Shown piece after piece: positions 1 through 12,160 of a stretch of DNA of 64,000 bases. A program made the translations under genes and the position numbers. The DNA is from Enoplosus armatus (Eukaryota; Chordata; Actinopteri; Centrarchiformes; Enoplosidae), in assembly GCF_043641665.1 (NCBI RefSeq), contig NC_092203.1, forward strand, positions 1,178,001 through 1,242,000, read 5' to 3'. Position 1 is the stretch's first letter, and each line of letters opens with the position of its first letter. A model generated the notes under the pieces. That model had not been told where the DNA came from. It was given only the letters and a program-made list of their open reading frames with translations, and did not search any database.

Positions 1-450
1 AAAATTCTTCCACCATGTTCAATGGCTAAACATTCAGGAGAGTTACACCACAATGCTGTGATGAATCCAGCGAAAAAAAAAAAAAAATCTTAAAAACTAA
101 AAGGAGTTAGCACCGTCCGCCCATAAAGCGGGCCAAAGTGTCTAACAGGCTGGACACACAATTCAAGGCAAAAAAAAAAATCAAATCATAAAGTAAAAAG
201 GCATGAAACAAAAGTAATAAAACTCCTTCACACGTTTTAAGTGATTTAACAAAAAAAGCACAAAAGAGAAGAAGAAGAAGAAGAAAGGCAAAGTATAAAG
301 AGTCTCCCATGATCAGACGTAAAAGACTAATAGAAAGAGAGGAAAGAAGTTCCCTGGAGTGCAGCCTTTTCCTTACACAGATCAGAAGAGTGTACCATGT
401 CAATCATCAAGTAAGTGGGAGTGTGTGCTTTATGTCACACACACACACAC

Positions 451-492
<42 letters not shown>

Positions 493-1078
493 GCCTAGAA
501 CTGCTAAAGCTTGCTCACAGAAGAAAAAAAATAAAAAAAGAAGAAGAAAGAAAATGGAGGAACAACGTGGGGTTTTGTTTTTTTTTGTTGTTTTTTTTTT
601 TTGGAAGGACCCGATTTTGCCAGACTACTGCAAACTCCAAAAATATCTACTGAAACCACACGAGGCAGCGATACGCAAGAAGAGGGGGGGTGGGGGGGTG
701 GGGGTGGAATTAAAACGTTTACAGCCGTCGATGAACAATGTCCCATGGCTTGTGGAAGAGTCTCGTTTACAGCAGAATAAATATTTTTGACTACTTTTTT
801 TTTTTTTTCCCTCTAAAATTATGTCCTAACGCTAGACAGAAGTGTAGAAGCTAGTGATGAAAGCAGACAGATTACACATCGGTCCCTTATCAGGTTGGGT
901 TTTTTTTTTTCCCCCCCTCCTTTCATTTATTCATTCAAGACTAGTTGTGATTGACAACCGCTACAGCCTAACCCCCCCTCACTTATCGTCTCCTACATTA
1001 GATTGGTATTTAGTTAAGGACAAAGGGGATGGGGGGGGGGGGGGGGGGTCAGGGAAAGTGCTATGGTCCTGGCGACGG
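1..1078 (-). other. atp1b1: atp1b1 3' UTR and downstream sequence
   Basis: This stretch lies downstream of the atp1b1 stop codon and holds no coding sequence I can support. It contains a (CA)n tract, several poly-A/poly-T runs and a G-run at about 1029-1049. A minus-strand AATAAA (926-931) lies about 150 bases after the stop and could be a proximal poly(A) signal. Beta-1 subunit mRNAs usually have longer 3' UTRs, so the transcript may continue past the window edge. Confidence 0.5.
436..486. repeat. (CA)n microsatellite
   Basis: About 25 CA units with one G interruption, within the atp1b1 3' flank. Confidence 0.95.
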
Positions 1079-3492
1079 TCATAAACTGTTTACTGTAAGC
1101 TTGATGTCGAAGCGCCCCTGGTAGCGGTCCTTGTCGCTGTAGTCGATGTTGTCTCCGAACACTTTGCACTCGATGCGCAGTTCGGTGTTCAGGGTCAGGT
1201 TGGTGAACTGCAGCGCCACCAGCGGCTGCAGGTACTGGGGGTGCAGCAGCTTGCCGTAGTAAGGGTAATACTGCATGGGGAAGCCGCCGTTGATGCCGTA
1301 GTACTTGATGTCCCCGATCTTGCCGGCGTCCTCCTCTTTCTGGGAGGGAGAAGAAAAGGAGACAAAATGTATGGAATGAAATGGAAAAAACAAACAAACT
1401 ACAGAGCACACTGCAAATGTGTTTTCAAAGAACTGGGACAACAACAAAAAAAAAAAAAAAGAAGAAGGGGGAACCTTGTTGGTGCAGTAGATCGGGATGA
1501 TGTTGGGCTGCACCTTGGGTTGAGCGTCTTCAGGGATACTTTCATTAGAGGAAGGAGGCTGAACAAAGAAGACAAGTTAGGAGGTGGACTGGACCCAAAT
1601 GCTTCAGTAGAAATCCGCTACGCCACGGGTAACAACGTTCACATGCATTACCCTCGGGCGGAAGTTCACGATCCGGTTGAGCTTCACGATCAGGCAGGGC
1701 TTGCCCTCCTTGAAACCGAACTCGCGGTCCTCGATGCCGGAGCAGGGTCCCAGCAAGCTCCTGGAGAAGCGGCAGGCCTTCCTGATGCCCACGTCGCTCT
1801 CCAAGTCGCCCCGGTTCTTGTACTCTGCGGGCTCATCTGGGAGCGGTAGGGAGCGAAGAGTTAAAACGCGGGCTAGGACTCGCTATTGAAGCCCGGGCCT
1901 TCCTGTGCTTGATAAATATTACATTCTGTCCGCTATCAAGTTGCAGATTAGGAGCTCAGCCAAGATGTCTGCAGTGTTACAATGACACAAATGTTTGCCC
2001 AGAATAGATATATATATAGACATCTTTGACCTCTTATTGAGCCCAAATTTGCTATGGATAGTCTGGAGGTTTGGGGAAGGTATAAAATGATGCACAAGAT
2101 CTCTAGAATATCTGCATCTGATGTTTATATGAGGCACAAAAAAAGGGAAGTACGAAGACGTCAGTAAAAAAAAAAAGACCTACCTCCACAGTCCTCGAAC
2201 TTCATCTGGTCCCTCTGGTTTTCCTCATCATACTTGGCCAGGAAGTCCTTCAAGGCCTTGGTGTAAGGCAGGTACGTCTCCACGTCGTTGAGGTTGAAGG
2301 CCACTTCAGATTTGTCGGAGCGTGGGGTGTGCGTAAGGCCTGCCGGGGAAAACAGATCAGCCGCTGGTTATCAGCAGTAATACTGTATCTTAACGCGAGG
2401 GTCCTGATCCCAGAGAATGATCTCTGAGTTGAGACGTTTAAAAAAAAAAAAAAAAAAAAAGAGTTCCTGTGACGCATTCAGGAACAGTTTTTGCCCACTT
2501 CTGCAGATTCAGACGAGACGATCGATATCAATGTCACGTCTGTGCATCCAGGATACAGATACGGTTTCCTCCCACTTCCAGTCTTTGTGCTAAAATGAGC
2601 TGAACAGGCTGAATGCGGTCCGGACCCGCGGCGTCTCTGTGCTGGACTCGGATGAAACCGACAAGATCTCGGGTGACTCTGGTATGAGTGCTTCTTTAAA
2701 AAATAAAATAAAAAAAAAAACCTCATGATGCGCGTTGATTTAACTTAATCTATGAGCTACATGTTTAGGAAAAAAACAAAACAAAACTCTTATCAGCTGA
2801 CCAGAGATCAGGTCACCGACAGTAGTTTTCCTTGCGACACACCTCTTGTTTAACCTACTACTGGGTTGACCACGGAGCTCCGAAAAGAGACTCAAACAGC
2901 AAGTCAGACAGTCAGCTGTATTCCGCACATGCCCAGTTCGGCCCGGTAAAGCCCCAGCTGCCGCGCCCAGCCCCCGCCATGGAAACCAGGCTGCGGTGTG
3001 TACACCTGGGAGTCCTGCCGTCAGCACGGGCGGTGCAGTGGGACCGCGATGTGAAGATTACATGCGGCCGTGTCACCTGAGGCCGACACTGAACATGTGT
3101 GTCGACGCTTGTAGCACTGCAGTTATTACCAGATTTGGAGGACCGTGTTTGTACGTTGGTGTGGTTTCAGAAATCAATGTGAATTTGTAATACGTCCAAT
3201 TTTTATACATTACAGCTTAAAATGTTCATTCATTCTTCTTCATCACAAGCTAACAAGTAACGGAGAAAAGACGAATGAATCTGGCTGTACATGAATGCAT
3301 CATTCAGGCAGACTTTTTTTTTTTTTTTTTCAAATTGAAAAGAAAAGAAATATATTTAATATATCTTTTGGTGGGGTCAAATCGATTTCTGTGAGCCGCC
3401 AAAAATAAGAAGCGCCACTGTGTTTATTTGTCTCCAAAGACAGATATGACAATCCCACGTTCCAAACCCTTGTTTGGAACTCGACGTCATAC

Positions 3493-3523
<31 letters not shown>

Positions 3524-3785
3524 AGTCACTTGACCAGAACGTGTTCACCATGAAAAACAATCTCGCCATCTCAAAAACATCAGAGCAGGCGGCCTCTGAT
3601 CCACTAAGCAAGCACCATGAGCATCATGTCTCCTCTGAAATAACAAAAACTCAGGGACCCAGAGACCCATTCAGGAAGGTTCAGCTGCCAGATCCTCTCT
3701 TCCAAGCACAACACGACCCCCATTAGCTACTGTATTTATTTAAACGGTTACTAAGCAGTGTGTTTATTCTGCTGTTTTTGGAGTG

Positions 3786-3826
<41 letters not shown>

Positions 3827-4850
3827 CCTTTAGACTCAAGAGGCAGCTGGCATCCTAGCTCGCAGGGAAAGTGTGGCAGCGCCTCTTACCAGGGGGTGCG
3901 ACTCTGTCCTGCCAGGTGGGCTTGTAGTCGCTCAGGGTGAGCAGCAAGGCTTGGATGGTGCCGATGAAGATCCCGGCCAGGCAGCCGTAGAAAATGATAT
4001 AGAACAGCAGGATCTTGACTGCGGAGAAAGAAGGAATTGCGTCAGTGCAGCTGCATGGAGAGACACATATATTCACATATGGCTTGGAATCAACATTTAG
4101 AAAGTGACAACAAATGTCTGACTGCCTACCAGTTGTTTCAGATAAAGCGCTGGAGAAACAGTGTGTGTGTGTGGCTAAGGTGGACAAACAGACTGTATTT
4201 AGCCACGAGCCATCCTCCTGAAGGCCATCTATACGCCTGTACACTGTCACTGTACTGTTTACATGCGCTCCACCATCGCGATAAACGCGCGGTTGAAGAG
4301 AAAAGCCCTCACATGACACCTCAGCTGGCCAGAAGGCACGTCGGAGGCTGGGGCAAAGTGGATGGCGGTTTTATGGTCTCATGAGACCATAATAATTGAA
4401 TTGGGACTTTTTTGGCTGAAGGCTGGTGGTGGTAGCAATGTGCAAAATACGGGACGAGGACCCAAAACATGACGCTACAGGGGAAGCCACCTGGAGCGAC
4501 GGAGGGGGGGGGGGTGGGGGGTTTCCGGACCTAAATCTAATCCAGTATTTTGTATCAGTGGCTTGGCAGAGCTCGAATAGTTGAGCCGAAACAAACATGG
4601 GGGCTGCCGATGCTGCTTGGGACGGGACGTCAAATGACCATTAAAATCATCAGCAATATTGTATAAAAAAAAACCAACAACATTGTCCCCTAAAACTCAA
4701 GAGTCTCTTCGACATGAAGTCGTCCCCCCCCCCACCGGATGTCTGTCAGACACGAACATGCTAACAAGAGCTTGTGTCTCCACCATGGATGCAAGGAACT
4801 ACAAAGCCACCATTCATAAATCAAACAACAGTGGCAGCCCTTGTCTTTTC

Positions 4851-4882
<32 letters not shown>

Positions 4883-6600
4883 CAAATTTACAGACATTCA
4901 ACTGTGAAGCCTGTGGTAGTAATCATCCACTGTTTGTTCCTTGCTGTGTAAATCTTTTTTTGTTTGTGGAGGATGCTGCAGAATTACAGGTAACTCGTGC
5001 CTGCACTGTGAAGCAATGATTTAACCTTGCAGCTCAGCAAGCTATACATTCATGCAGTCTGTCTTTTTTTTTTTTTTTTGCTGCATGAAGCAATGTCAAA
5101 AAAAAAAAAAAAAAAAAAAAAAAAAGGTCACCGCAGCCCGAACCAGTTTAATACAATACCAAGCAAGACGCTTGGTCAAAGCTCGCGTCCTCTGGGGCAT
5201 TGTAAACCTGACATTCCTAGATATCTGCAGCACCTTATCTCAGTTACAGATGAGCCACAGCATTAAAAAAAAAAAAAAGAAAAAGAAAAGAAAAAAGGGA
5301 CAGTTTACATTCCACTCATTCTACCTGGTTAAAAAAAAAAAACAAAGAAACAGATTCAAACTCATTTGTTTAAAAAAAAAAAAAAAAAGGTGGTCCCACA
5401 TATCAGGCCCCATGTCCTTTCATCACAACCTTTCCAACACGTCACTGCGCATGTCACGCTTCCTCAGATGCATCAGCATTTTCGGATGACCTCAGGGAAA
5501 AAAAAAACAACCATGAGCCCCCCCCCCCCCCCCCCCCCTGAGCTCCACGCATCAGCCTCACGCTCAGCTGAAGCTCCTGCAGCAGCCGGGCCCCGCTGTC
5601 CCCCCCCCCCCTCTAGATCTCGGATCTCTACGCTGAGCAGACATGCTGTCACTGAAACATCGCTTTTTTGTCACCCAGGTGTTAGTTAGTGTCTAGACGG
5701 GACCGAGCAGCTGTGTGACATTGAGCAGGAGGAACAAGGACATGCGCACACCGCCGCTGCCGGAGGAGGGGAGGAGGGGAAGGAGGGGGGGGGGGGGGTG
5801 TACGGGAGAAGAAAGGTCGAACAAGTTAATCAGTTGTATTGTTCGCTGGATTACAGTGACATCTGATCAGAGGAACCCGACACGGATCGATAGTCCTCCC
5901 TCCCATTTCCGAGCAGCCCCCCCCCCCCCCCCCCCCGCCTTATCACCTTGACTCACCTTGGACCGTGATGCATTTTTAACCCTTTGACTGCCCATTCCAA
6001 AAACTGTGCTTCAAAATAAATAAATAAATAAATAAAAAGACAACTTGACGTCCCCGTCCACCCGCACCGCCCCCCCCCCCCCCCCAACAACAAAAAGGTC
6101 ACAACAACTGGAGGTCCAATCATTGGCTCGCTTTGCACCGCAGACCGCACCGCAGCGTCTACGCTCTGTGAATGCAGAGGACTTCCACACGTTCTTCTAA
6201 CCGTCACCAAGCTATTTAATAAAACTACAGCCAACTCCTTTCTTATTTTTTTTTTTGGCGGGGGGGGGGGGGGGGCGGGGGGGGTTGCTGTCGGGTCAAA
6301 CGTAGCGGGCACAGACGTTAGGTGAAACTTGCCGCTGGATATACGGAGTTGCAGCGGCGTTTGCCGGTTTGTTAACGGAATGCAGCAAAGCCAAAATCAA
6401 ACAGGTGGTAAGAAACACGAGGAGACCGGGGCGCGCGCGCGCACGAGCGCATGAGCGCGCGCTAACCGTGTCAACCACGAATACCCGGGCAGAGAGCGGA
6501 CATACTCACACCAACTGCCCCCGGTGCGACCGAGCAGCTCCCCTTTCTCCGAGTCCCACACAAACTTCTTCCACCCGCTGTCGTCTTTATTTGAAGGCAT
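1079..6600 (-). CDS. atp1b1: Na+/K+-ATPase beta-1 subunit
   Basis: This is the glycosylated type II membrane subunit that assembles with the catalytic alpha subunit of the sodium pump and carries it to the plasma membrane. There are six coding exons on the minus strand: 6600-6510, 4018-3890, 2339-2184, 1836-1652, 1558-1475 and 1339-1079. They sum to 906 nt (301 aa), the usual family length. The N-terminus reads [20 protein letters not shown], the classical cytosolic beta motif. One membrane helix follows at about residues 33-58 ([14 protein letters not shown]), then [13 protein letters not shown]. The ectodomain has the conserved cysteines (FEDCG, ACRFS, GPCSG, KPCLI, YCTNK, IECKV), YYPYYGKLL, and NES and NLT glycosylation sequons. 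The exon 5 donor (GTTCCC) is weak. The N-terminus resembles the teleost atp1b1b copy more than atp1b1a, but the paralogue is not settled. Intron 1 (4019-6509) is filled with homopolymer runs. Confidence 0.96.
3493..3521. repeat. (ATA)n microsatellite
   Basis: About ten ATA/TAA units in intron 2 of atp1b1. Confidence 0.9.
3790..3825. repeat. (CA)n microsatellite
   Basis: About 18 CA units in intron 2 of atp1b1, 65 bases downstream (minus strand) of the exon 2 donor. Confidence 0.95.
5099..5125. repeat. poly-A tract in atp1b1 intron 1
   Basis: An uninterrupted A-run of about 27 bases. It is the longest of a cluster of A-runs (near 5265, 5331 and 5371) in the same intron. Confidence 0.9.
6430..6462. 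repeat. alternating GC purine-pyrimidine tract
   Basis: A run of alternating GC/CG dinucleotides with short breaks, about 50 bases inside intron 1 from the atp1b1 exon 1 donor. Such sequence is known to favour Z-DNA. Confidence 0.7.
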
Positions 6601-6734
6601 GTTTGATTTATTCCCCGTGTGAAGGCGTTCCTCCTTCTTCTTCTTCTTCTTCTTCTTCTGTCGTTCCTCAGACGCCCTCCGTGTGATAGCCTAGTCCCGA
6701 CCAGTCGCAGAGGCACCCAGCTCGGTCCGCTGGA

Positions 6735-6862
6735 AGGCTCCCCCAATATAAACCGTCCCCCTCCTCGGCTCCGCCCGAAACTCTCGGCAAGTTACCTAGA
6801 AGGAGGGCGGAGCAGCGCGGGCCAATTAGGGAGCGGAGAAGCCGTGCGTAGCCCTGACGTCA
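6735..6862 (-). promoter_or_regulatory. atp1b1: atp1b1 core promoter region
   Basis: Read on the minus strand, the 260 bases upstream of the atp1b1 ATG contain a TATA-like TTTATAT (about 6745-6752), GC boxes (CCGCCC-type, near 6769 and 6803), an inverted CCAAT (near 6821) and a perfect palindromic CRE, TGACGTCA, at 6855-6862. The spacing suggests transcription starts about 120 bases before the ATG. The motifs are visible; promoter use is inferred from position. Confidence 0.6.
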
Positions 6863-7092
6863 GGAAGACGGACAGAAAGCCTATAGAGGCAGACATCTAG
6901 CACTGTACATATCTTGCCTGAGCTTTGCAGATATGTCTGTGTAGGCAGAAAGTTACTCATTGTCTTCAGGTACCGTGCTCCTGAGTTCCAGGTCTTTCAC
7001 AGGTAGTTCACAATGCGCCACACAAAGTGTATGCACACACGCGTTTACATACTACATACACACACACATAACACAAAGGTTATTTGAGAGGC

Positions 7093-7135
<43 letters not shown>
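7093..7135. repeat. (ATCT)n microsatellite
   Basis: About ten perfect tetranucleotide units. Confidence 0.95.
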
Positions 7136-8162
7136 AAGGCCGGATTAACCCACCGTGGCGTCACTATTAAGTCCCTAACTTACAAGCCAAATAGCACAGT
7201 GAACCTGGGGGCCGATTGGAGCTGTTGTGTCCGTCATAAATTCTGGGCCCTATCCCAGCGATCCATCAGCCACCCGTCACGAATAGAGACCGCAAATGCA
7301 AGTTCTTGTAAGCGTGAGCCCTTCTGCGGCCCTTGTGCAGCTAAAGACGCGTCATTCGGCATGACTGTTCAGGTTAAGTCGCTGCATGCCAACAATTACG
7401 GCGAGGCGCGCGCAGAATGCCAGATTACAGTGCGCCAACCTACAATTCTGAAAGGAGCCGGCCACTCTAAAACACTCATTACGGCGCAAAACAATGCAAT
7501 AATTCCCCCCACCCTCCCCTCCCACCCTCCCCTTTTTCACTGACAGAATTCGGAGTTCATTTAGCCGAATCTGTTCCCAGTTTAACTCGGTGGGTGTCCT
7601 GCGTTGTTGTGCGCGGTGGACCTCCTCTTCACAGCCACCCTCCTCGCACCACAGGGATAATAAGCTCTAGTTACACAGCTTTGCCAAGTATACACATAGT
7701 TGAAACCCGTATATATATCCTGCCTTCCACATCCTATAACCCCTCTCTAAAGCCGGCTCCAAGGGCATTTCTGCTGCCGGTGCCAGGGGGGCCACATGAT
7801 AGCCCAATTTTCTGTCTAAGCTCGAAAAACAAGAGGCTTTTAATTCATACTAAATGACTACGTTCTAAGGTCCTCGTCCAAATCAATCTTGAAAACGGTT
7901 TAAGATTTGATTTGCAAGAAATTACTATACAAACCACTGCCTGACCAACCTGCCCCCCCCCCCCCCCTCCCCACCCAGTATACTTAGACACACACACGCA
8001 TGCCGACTATACAGACATGTGTACATCCTTCAACTTCACATTCTTGTCTGGCTGTGAGAGCCTGTGTGTAATGTGTGTGCTCATGCATGCATGCGTGAAA
8101 TCGCCCAGCAATGTGCTGCCATCTGGGTTTCTTGAGCTGTGTACATTTGTTTGAATGTAAAC

Positions 8163-8197
8163 ATGTGTGTGTGTGTGTGTGTGTGTGCGTGTGTGTA
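8163..8197. repeat. (GT)n microsatellite
   Basis: GT tract with one GC and one AT interruption. Confidence 0.9.
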
Positions 8198-8531
8198 TGT
8201 ATAGGTGTGATTGCGCACATGAGGGTTTTGACCTTTAAATATCACCCCAAGGACAAGGGGAGTCACACACCGCTGGTGTCGTCCAGCTCTATGTAACTCC
8301 ATCCCGAAGGAAAGACGCACCTGACCTCCTGCTCACGATCAATCCCATCTGCACACATGTCTTGACACTACTTGACCCCCCCCCCCTTCCTAACCCTAAC
8401 CAAACATAAGTAAGTAAAGAAACTGTTGCATAAAGGAACTGAACTTTATCCATCGCCTAGGGAGCATCACTTCAGGTGCAGATATATGGATGAAAAAACA
8501 TAGCAGAGTTCCAACAAAGTGTGGATATTAA

Positions 8532-8532
<1 letters not shown>

Positions 8533-8600
<68 letters not shown>
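8533..8600. repeat. (AT)n microsatellite
   Basis: An AT tract of about 34 units, the longest AT repeat in the window. Confidence 0.95.
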
Positions 8601-8602
<2 letters not shown>

Positions 8603-9280
8603 TTGAGCTTGAAGGGGCATTATTGACCTTGGAAACAGCAGTTTGACAAAAATGTTACTAGCACAAATGTGACCTTCAGGGAATCTGTACAAGGAAACTA
8701 AAGAGCAGCCATACGGGGCGCCCATCTCCCTGACTGTAGCTAACTTGTACATGGAATATTTTGAACAACAACTTGCGCAGTACACCTGATATGCGGTCCT
8801 GGTACATGGGTGACGCTTTGGCCAAAACACGTTGACCAAAGTGCACCGCTTCGGTATTGACGGTTTCGACACATCAACATCGACCAAGGTATCAAGTTCA
8901 AGTTTCTAGACACCCGTGTCCATGTAAAGGCTCCGAGGAGGGCCCCTCATGCGGCTGAGGTTCCGGAACATCTCGCCAAGTGTTAGAGTCACAAGGAGTC
9001 AGCACTTACCGCAAACCTTTCAACAACTTAAAGGCCTCAGTGTGATTCAAAGTGAGTGCCGAAACCTACTTTCCACGCGTACAACCAATGACTGCCCTTG
9101 GGAAGAGATGGTCCCAAAAGTGTGCGCCAGTTTGAACTTTCGGAAGAGCTATAATCAAGTTTGCCTGGAGACTCAAACCAACAATGAATGTATCCTACTA
9201 ACTAAGTATTGTCTGTGTGCCAAAGCCTGATATATCTTATTCCTCTGTGCCACAGAGCCTTAGAGAACTATAATACTCGC

Positions 9281-9485
9281 CAGAGCAACAAATGTGGATT
9301 AATCCGCCGTTGAAAATAGACCCCAACAAATACACTATTTCCTCCTGTTGGTTTTGTTAATTTGATGACTACAGTTGCCAGCTGTTTTAAACCTGTTTTT
9401 TAAAGATGTATGTCTTCAGTAGGAACCAATGAGTCATAATGTATTGAGAGATAGACTACCACATTGTTGCGTTGGGCCTTTTCAT
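9281..9485 (+). repeat. GGATTAATCC interspersed repeat, copy A
   Basis: It shares the ordered blocks TGGATTAATCC, GAAAATAG, CCCAACAAAT and CTATTTCCTCCTGTT with copies at 12955-13140 (inverted) and 14515-14695. No coding capacity or clear terminal repeats were seen. It is probably a non-autonomous mobile element of unknown class. Confidence 0.7.
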
Positions 9486-10404
9486 GAGATTTGTTGACAA
9501 AAAGAAAAAATATAGTGGTGAATCCCACCTATCTGCTGCTCCAAACATGACGAGACAAGCTCTAATAATTGCTGAGAACCAATGCTGCTACTGTGTACTT
9601 TTCCTGATCCGAAATTGGTCATAATTTGCACGACTACAATGCTCGTTTCCTTTGTTTATGTGACGGAGCTAATGCGAGGGTAACCATCAGGCTGGAGTCA
9701 CAGAGGCAGGCATGAAGCCTGCCATCTTTCTAATGATACAGCCCGGTGTCTGACAGCGACCACGCCTAGACAGCTCCAGGCTTTTGTCAGCTTGTGTACA
9801 CAATAAACATGTGCTCTGTGAAAGGTGTGTGTGCTGGGGGGAGGGTGGACTCAAGGTGAAAGTGAGTCTTCCTGTTTGAGGCCTACACAAATGCAAGTTT
9901 CGATGTCTGATCCACTCTCACCAACATTTTCACCTACTTTGGCGGTGTCCATCATTGACGTGGGCGTGTAACACTGATGAAACTGGGTGGCAGCTCATGA
10001 ACATCCTGTCTGAGGAGTTCTGCAGTGTCTTCTTCCTGGAAGCAACTGGACATCTGGGGGAGCTGTGAGAGTTGACATTAAAGGGCCATAGTGGGTTGTT
10101 TTTTTGTTTTTTTTTCATGTTTTAACCCACTTAGAACAATTCATGGGGTAACTCCTGAAAGACATTCTGGGAAATGTTTTTGTCAAATTTAGCTTTAAAC
10201 AGAGGTGTTTGTTGCCTTTTCACATGTGGCAGAGTTTTAAGCTAATTGTTGCCAAAGGTGCTGGGCTAAAGCCATGCCAGACTTATTTCTGTACTACATA
10301 CGCAGGGTTTACGGTTAAGGATGAAACGGATATCTTTCCGTCTTTCTTTATTTCCCAAAACATGAGAATGACCCTTTAAAAACAGTCTACAGTTACGCTA
10401 GCAG

Positions 10405-10625
10405 CTCTGTGAGGCTGCTTAGGTACGGTACAGTGCTAATGTCAGCATGCTAACATGCTCACAATGACTGTGCAAACATGCTGATCTGTTAGTTGGCATA
10501 ATATGTACCATGCATCGCTTCGTTTAAGTGTGTTAGCATGCTAGCATTTCCGATTAGCAGTAAAAAAAAAAAGCACAGCTGTATTACAAAACAGCTACAG
10601 CAGTATTGAATTGGGGCCATGAATG
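10405..10625 (+). repeat. GCTAACATGCT-type teleost repeat, copy 1
   Basis: It begins GTGAGGCTGCTTAGG, continues through GTCAGCATGCTAACATGCTC and ends near AGCACAGCTG. The same blocks in the same order recur at 44750-45000. I recognise this as a widely dispersed perciform-type non-coding repeat. It is rich in the self-complementary words GCATGC and GCTAGC. Confidence 0.7.
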
Positions 10626-11319
10626 CATATACAAAGTAATTCCCAGTCACTTAGATTTCTATTAAGTCCTACAATACGTTTGGCTTAATACAAGAAAACA
10701 CCAGCCAAGTTAATAAAGCTCCCCCATGCGCATCATTTTGAAAATCTTCTGGAATCTCGTGTAATTTTTCTTCATTCTAATGAAACAACCTGCTGCTTCC
10801 TGGAGAATGCAGCCCCAGCTTTTCAAAAGGTTACGCATGTGCTTGTCTGAAACCGCCCCCCAACCCCCGCAGCTTTCTGTCGTCTGAACCGAGGAGCTGC
10901 ACTACAACTGTTTTTGGGGTTTTTTCCGAAATTTGCAAACAGACACGCAATCATTGCACTGAAGTGAAACCACGTGTCTGCGTGTGTTCGAAAAGTAATG
11001 CAACAATAAAAGGAGACATAGGAAGTCTCAAGTCTCTGTGTGTTGGTTTTTGTACCACATGGAGAATGGAAACCAATGGCTGCCCGGAGGGCAGGAAAGC
11101 CCATTTGAAAATCACTATTATGGGTTTTAAAAAAAAATGGTTAGCAATAATGTGTTGCTTCCATGATCTGTAGTAAGGTGGAGGCTTGTAGCTGGTTGAG
11201 TTGAAACTGTAAGTGAAGACAATTGTCTTCGGCTGAGCTTCTGTAGCACCGATAAGCAGAGCCAACCCATAATGCTTTGTGATGGCCTATGGCACATGCA
11301 CAAACTGAAAATGAGACAA

Positions 11320-11640
11320 TTCCTAATTAAGTCAAGCGCTGTGGGTTATTGCGCTCCGTTTCCTGCTGGCTTTCCTCTTAATTTAATATCTTCAACGCTG
11401 GATCTCATGGAGGGACTCTACTGCAGTGGTTGCATGTGGGATACTTTCCCACCTCCTCCAGAATGCGAAATAGGTACGTTTGAATGCAGCTTGTCCACGT
11501 CACAGGAGGTTGTAAAAAAAAAAAAAAAACGACCCGCTGCTGTGTCTGGTGGGGTCAAAGAAGTTAATTACTAATTAATTCAAGAGCTGTGGATTATAAC
11601 ATTCCATTTCCTGTTGGCTTCCTCTCAGTTTCACAAGTGA
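11320..11640 (+). repeat. diverged direct duplication (about 70-bp blocks)
   Basis: A block at 11322-11390 (CTAATTAAGTCAAGCGCTGT, then TTTCCTGCTGGCTTTCCTCT) recurs at about 11568-11635 (CTAATTAATTCAAGAGCTGT, then TTTCCTGTTGGCTTCCTCT), offset by roughly 245 bases. Confidence 0.65.
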
Positions 11641-11779
11641 ATGAAGGAGTTTAGCCTGATTACTGTCGCTCCCGCAACACATGGTTGATGTAGCTTCAGT
11701 ATGATCGATATGCCAGGAAATGCCGTATGTCAGTGGAAGTCCATCATTCAAGGCATGACGTGAACGCGGCATAAGTGCA

Positions 11780-12160
11780 GAGCTGGAGTCAAGAACGCGG
11801 TTAGCCTAGCCTAGCATAAGCCGAGCCAAGGTTAAAGATTTAAGCAGCTAGCCTGGCTCTGTCTAAAGTTTGTCACTTGTTTGGTTGATTCACTGTGAAG
11901 ACCAAAACGTGTGCTCGCCGATCGCATCTGGCGGAGGGATACTTGTTCCGTTCTGTTTGAATACGGATTTAACAACCAAGATACAACGAGTTAATCAGTG
12001 AGCTTTAGAGGTGTTCATAAGTAACAGGAGTGTTTTGTAACTTTGGGCAGAGCCAGGCTAGCTGTTTCCCCCTGCTCCCAGTCTTTATGCTAAGCTAGGT
12101 CACGTCCTGTCAACTGCTCCAAGCATAGACATGAGACTGATATTCATCAAAGAAAATATG
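11780..12160 (-). repeat. fold-back copy of a common fish repeat
   Basis: The arm AGCTAGCCTGGCTCTG (about 11847-11862) is matched by its inverse CAGAGCCAGGCTAGCT (about 12048-12063). Flanking words TAGCCTAGCATAAG and CTTTATGCTAAGCTAG continue the symmetry. The right part (GAGTTAATCAGTGAGCTTTAG, then CAGTCTTTATGCTAAGCTAG) matches a dispersed teleost repeat I know in reverse orientation. Confidence 0.65.

Noticed and set aside
309..790. Overlapping plus-strand open frames of 114 and 143 aa
   Set aside because: They translate a CA repeat and poly-A/T runs (His-Thr and Lys runs) and lie in the atp1b1 3' flank; there is no protein-like composition.
3330..3611. Possible coding exon within atp1b1 intron 2 (93-aa frame with Ile run)
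   Set aside because: The Ile run is an ATA repeat, and the atp1b1 exons on both sides splice correctly without it.
8528..8887. 119-aa minus-strand frame ending in Tyr-Ile repeats
   Set aside because: Half of it is the (AT)n microsatellite, and the remainder shows no domain.
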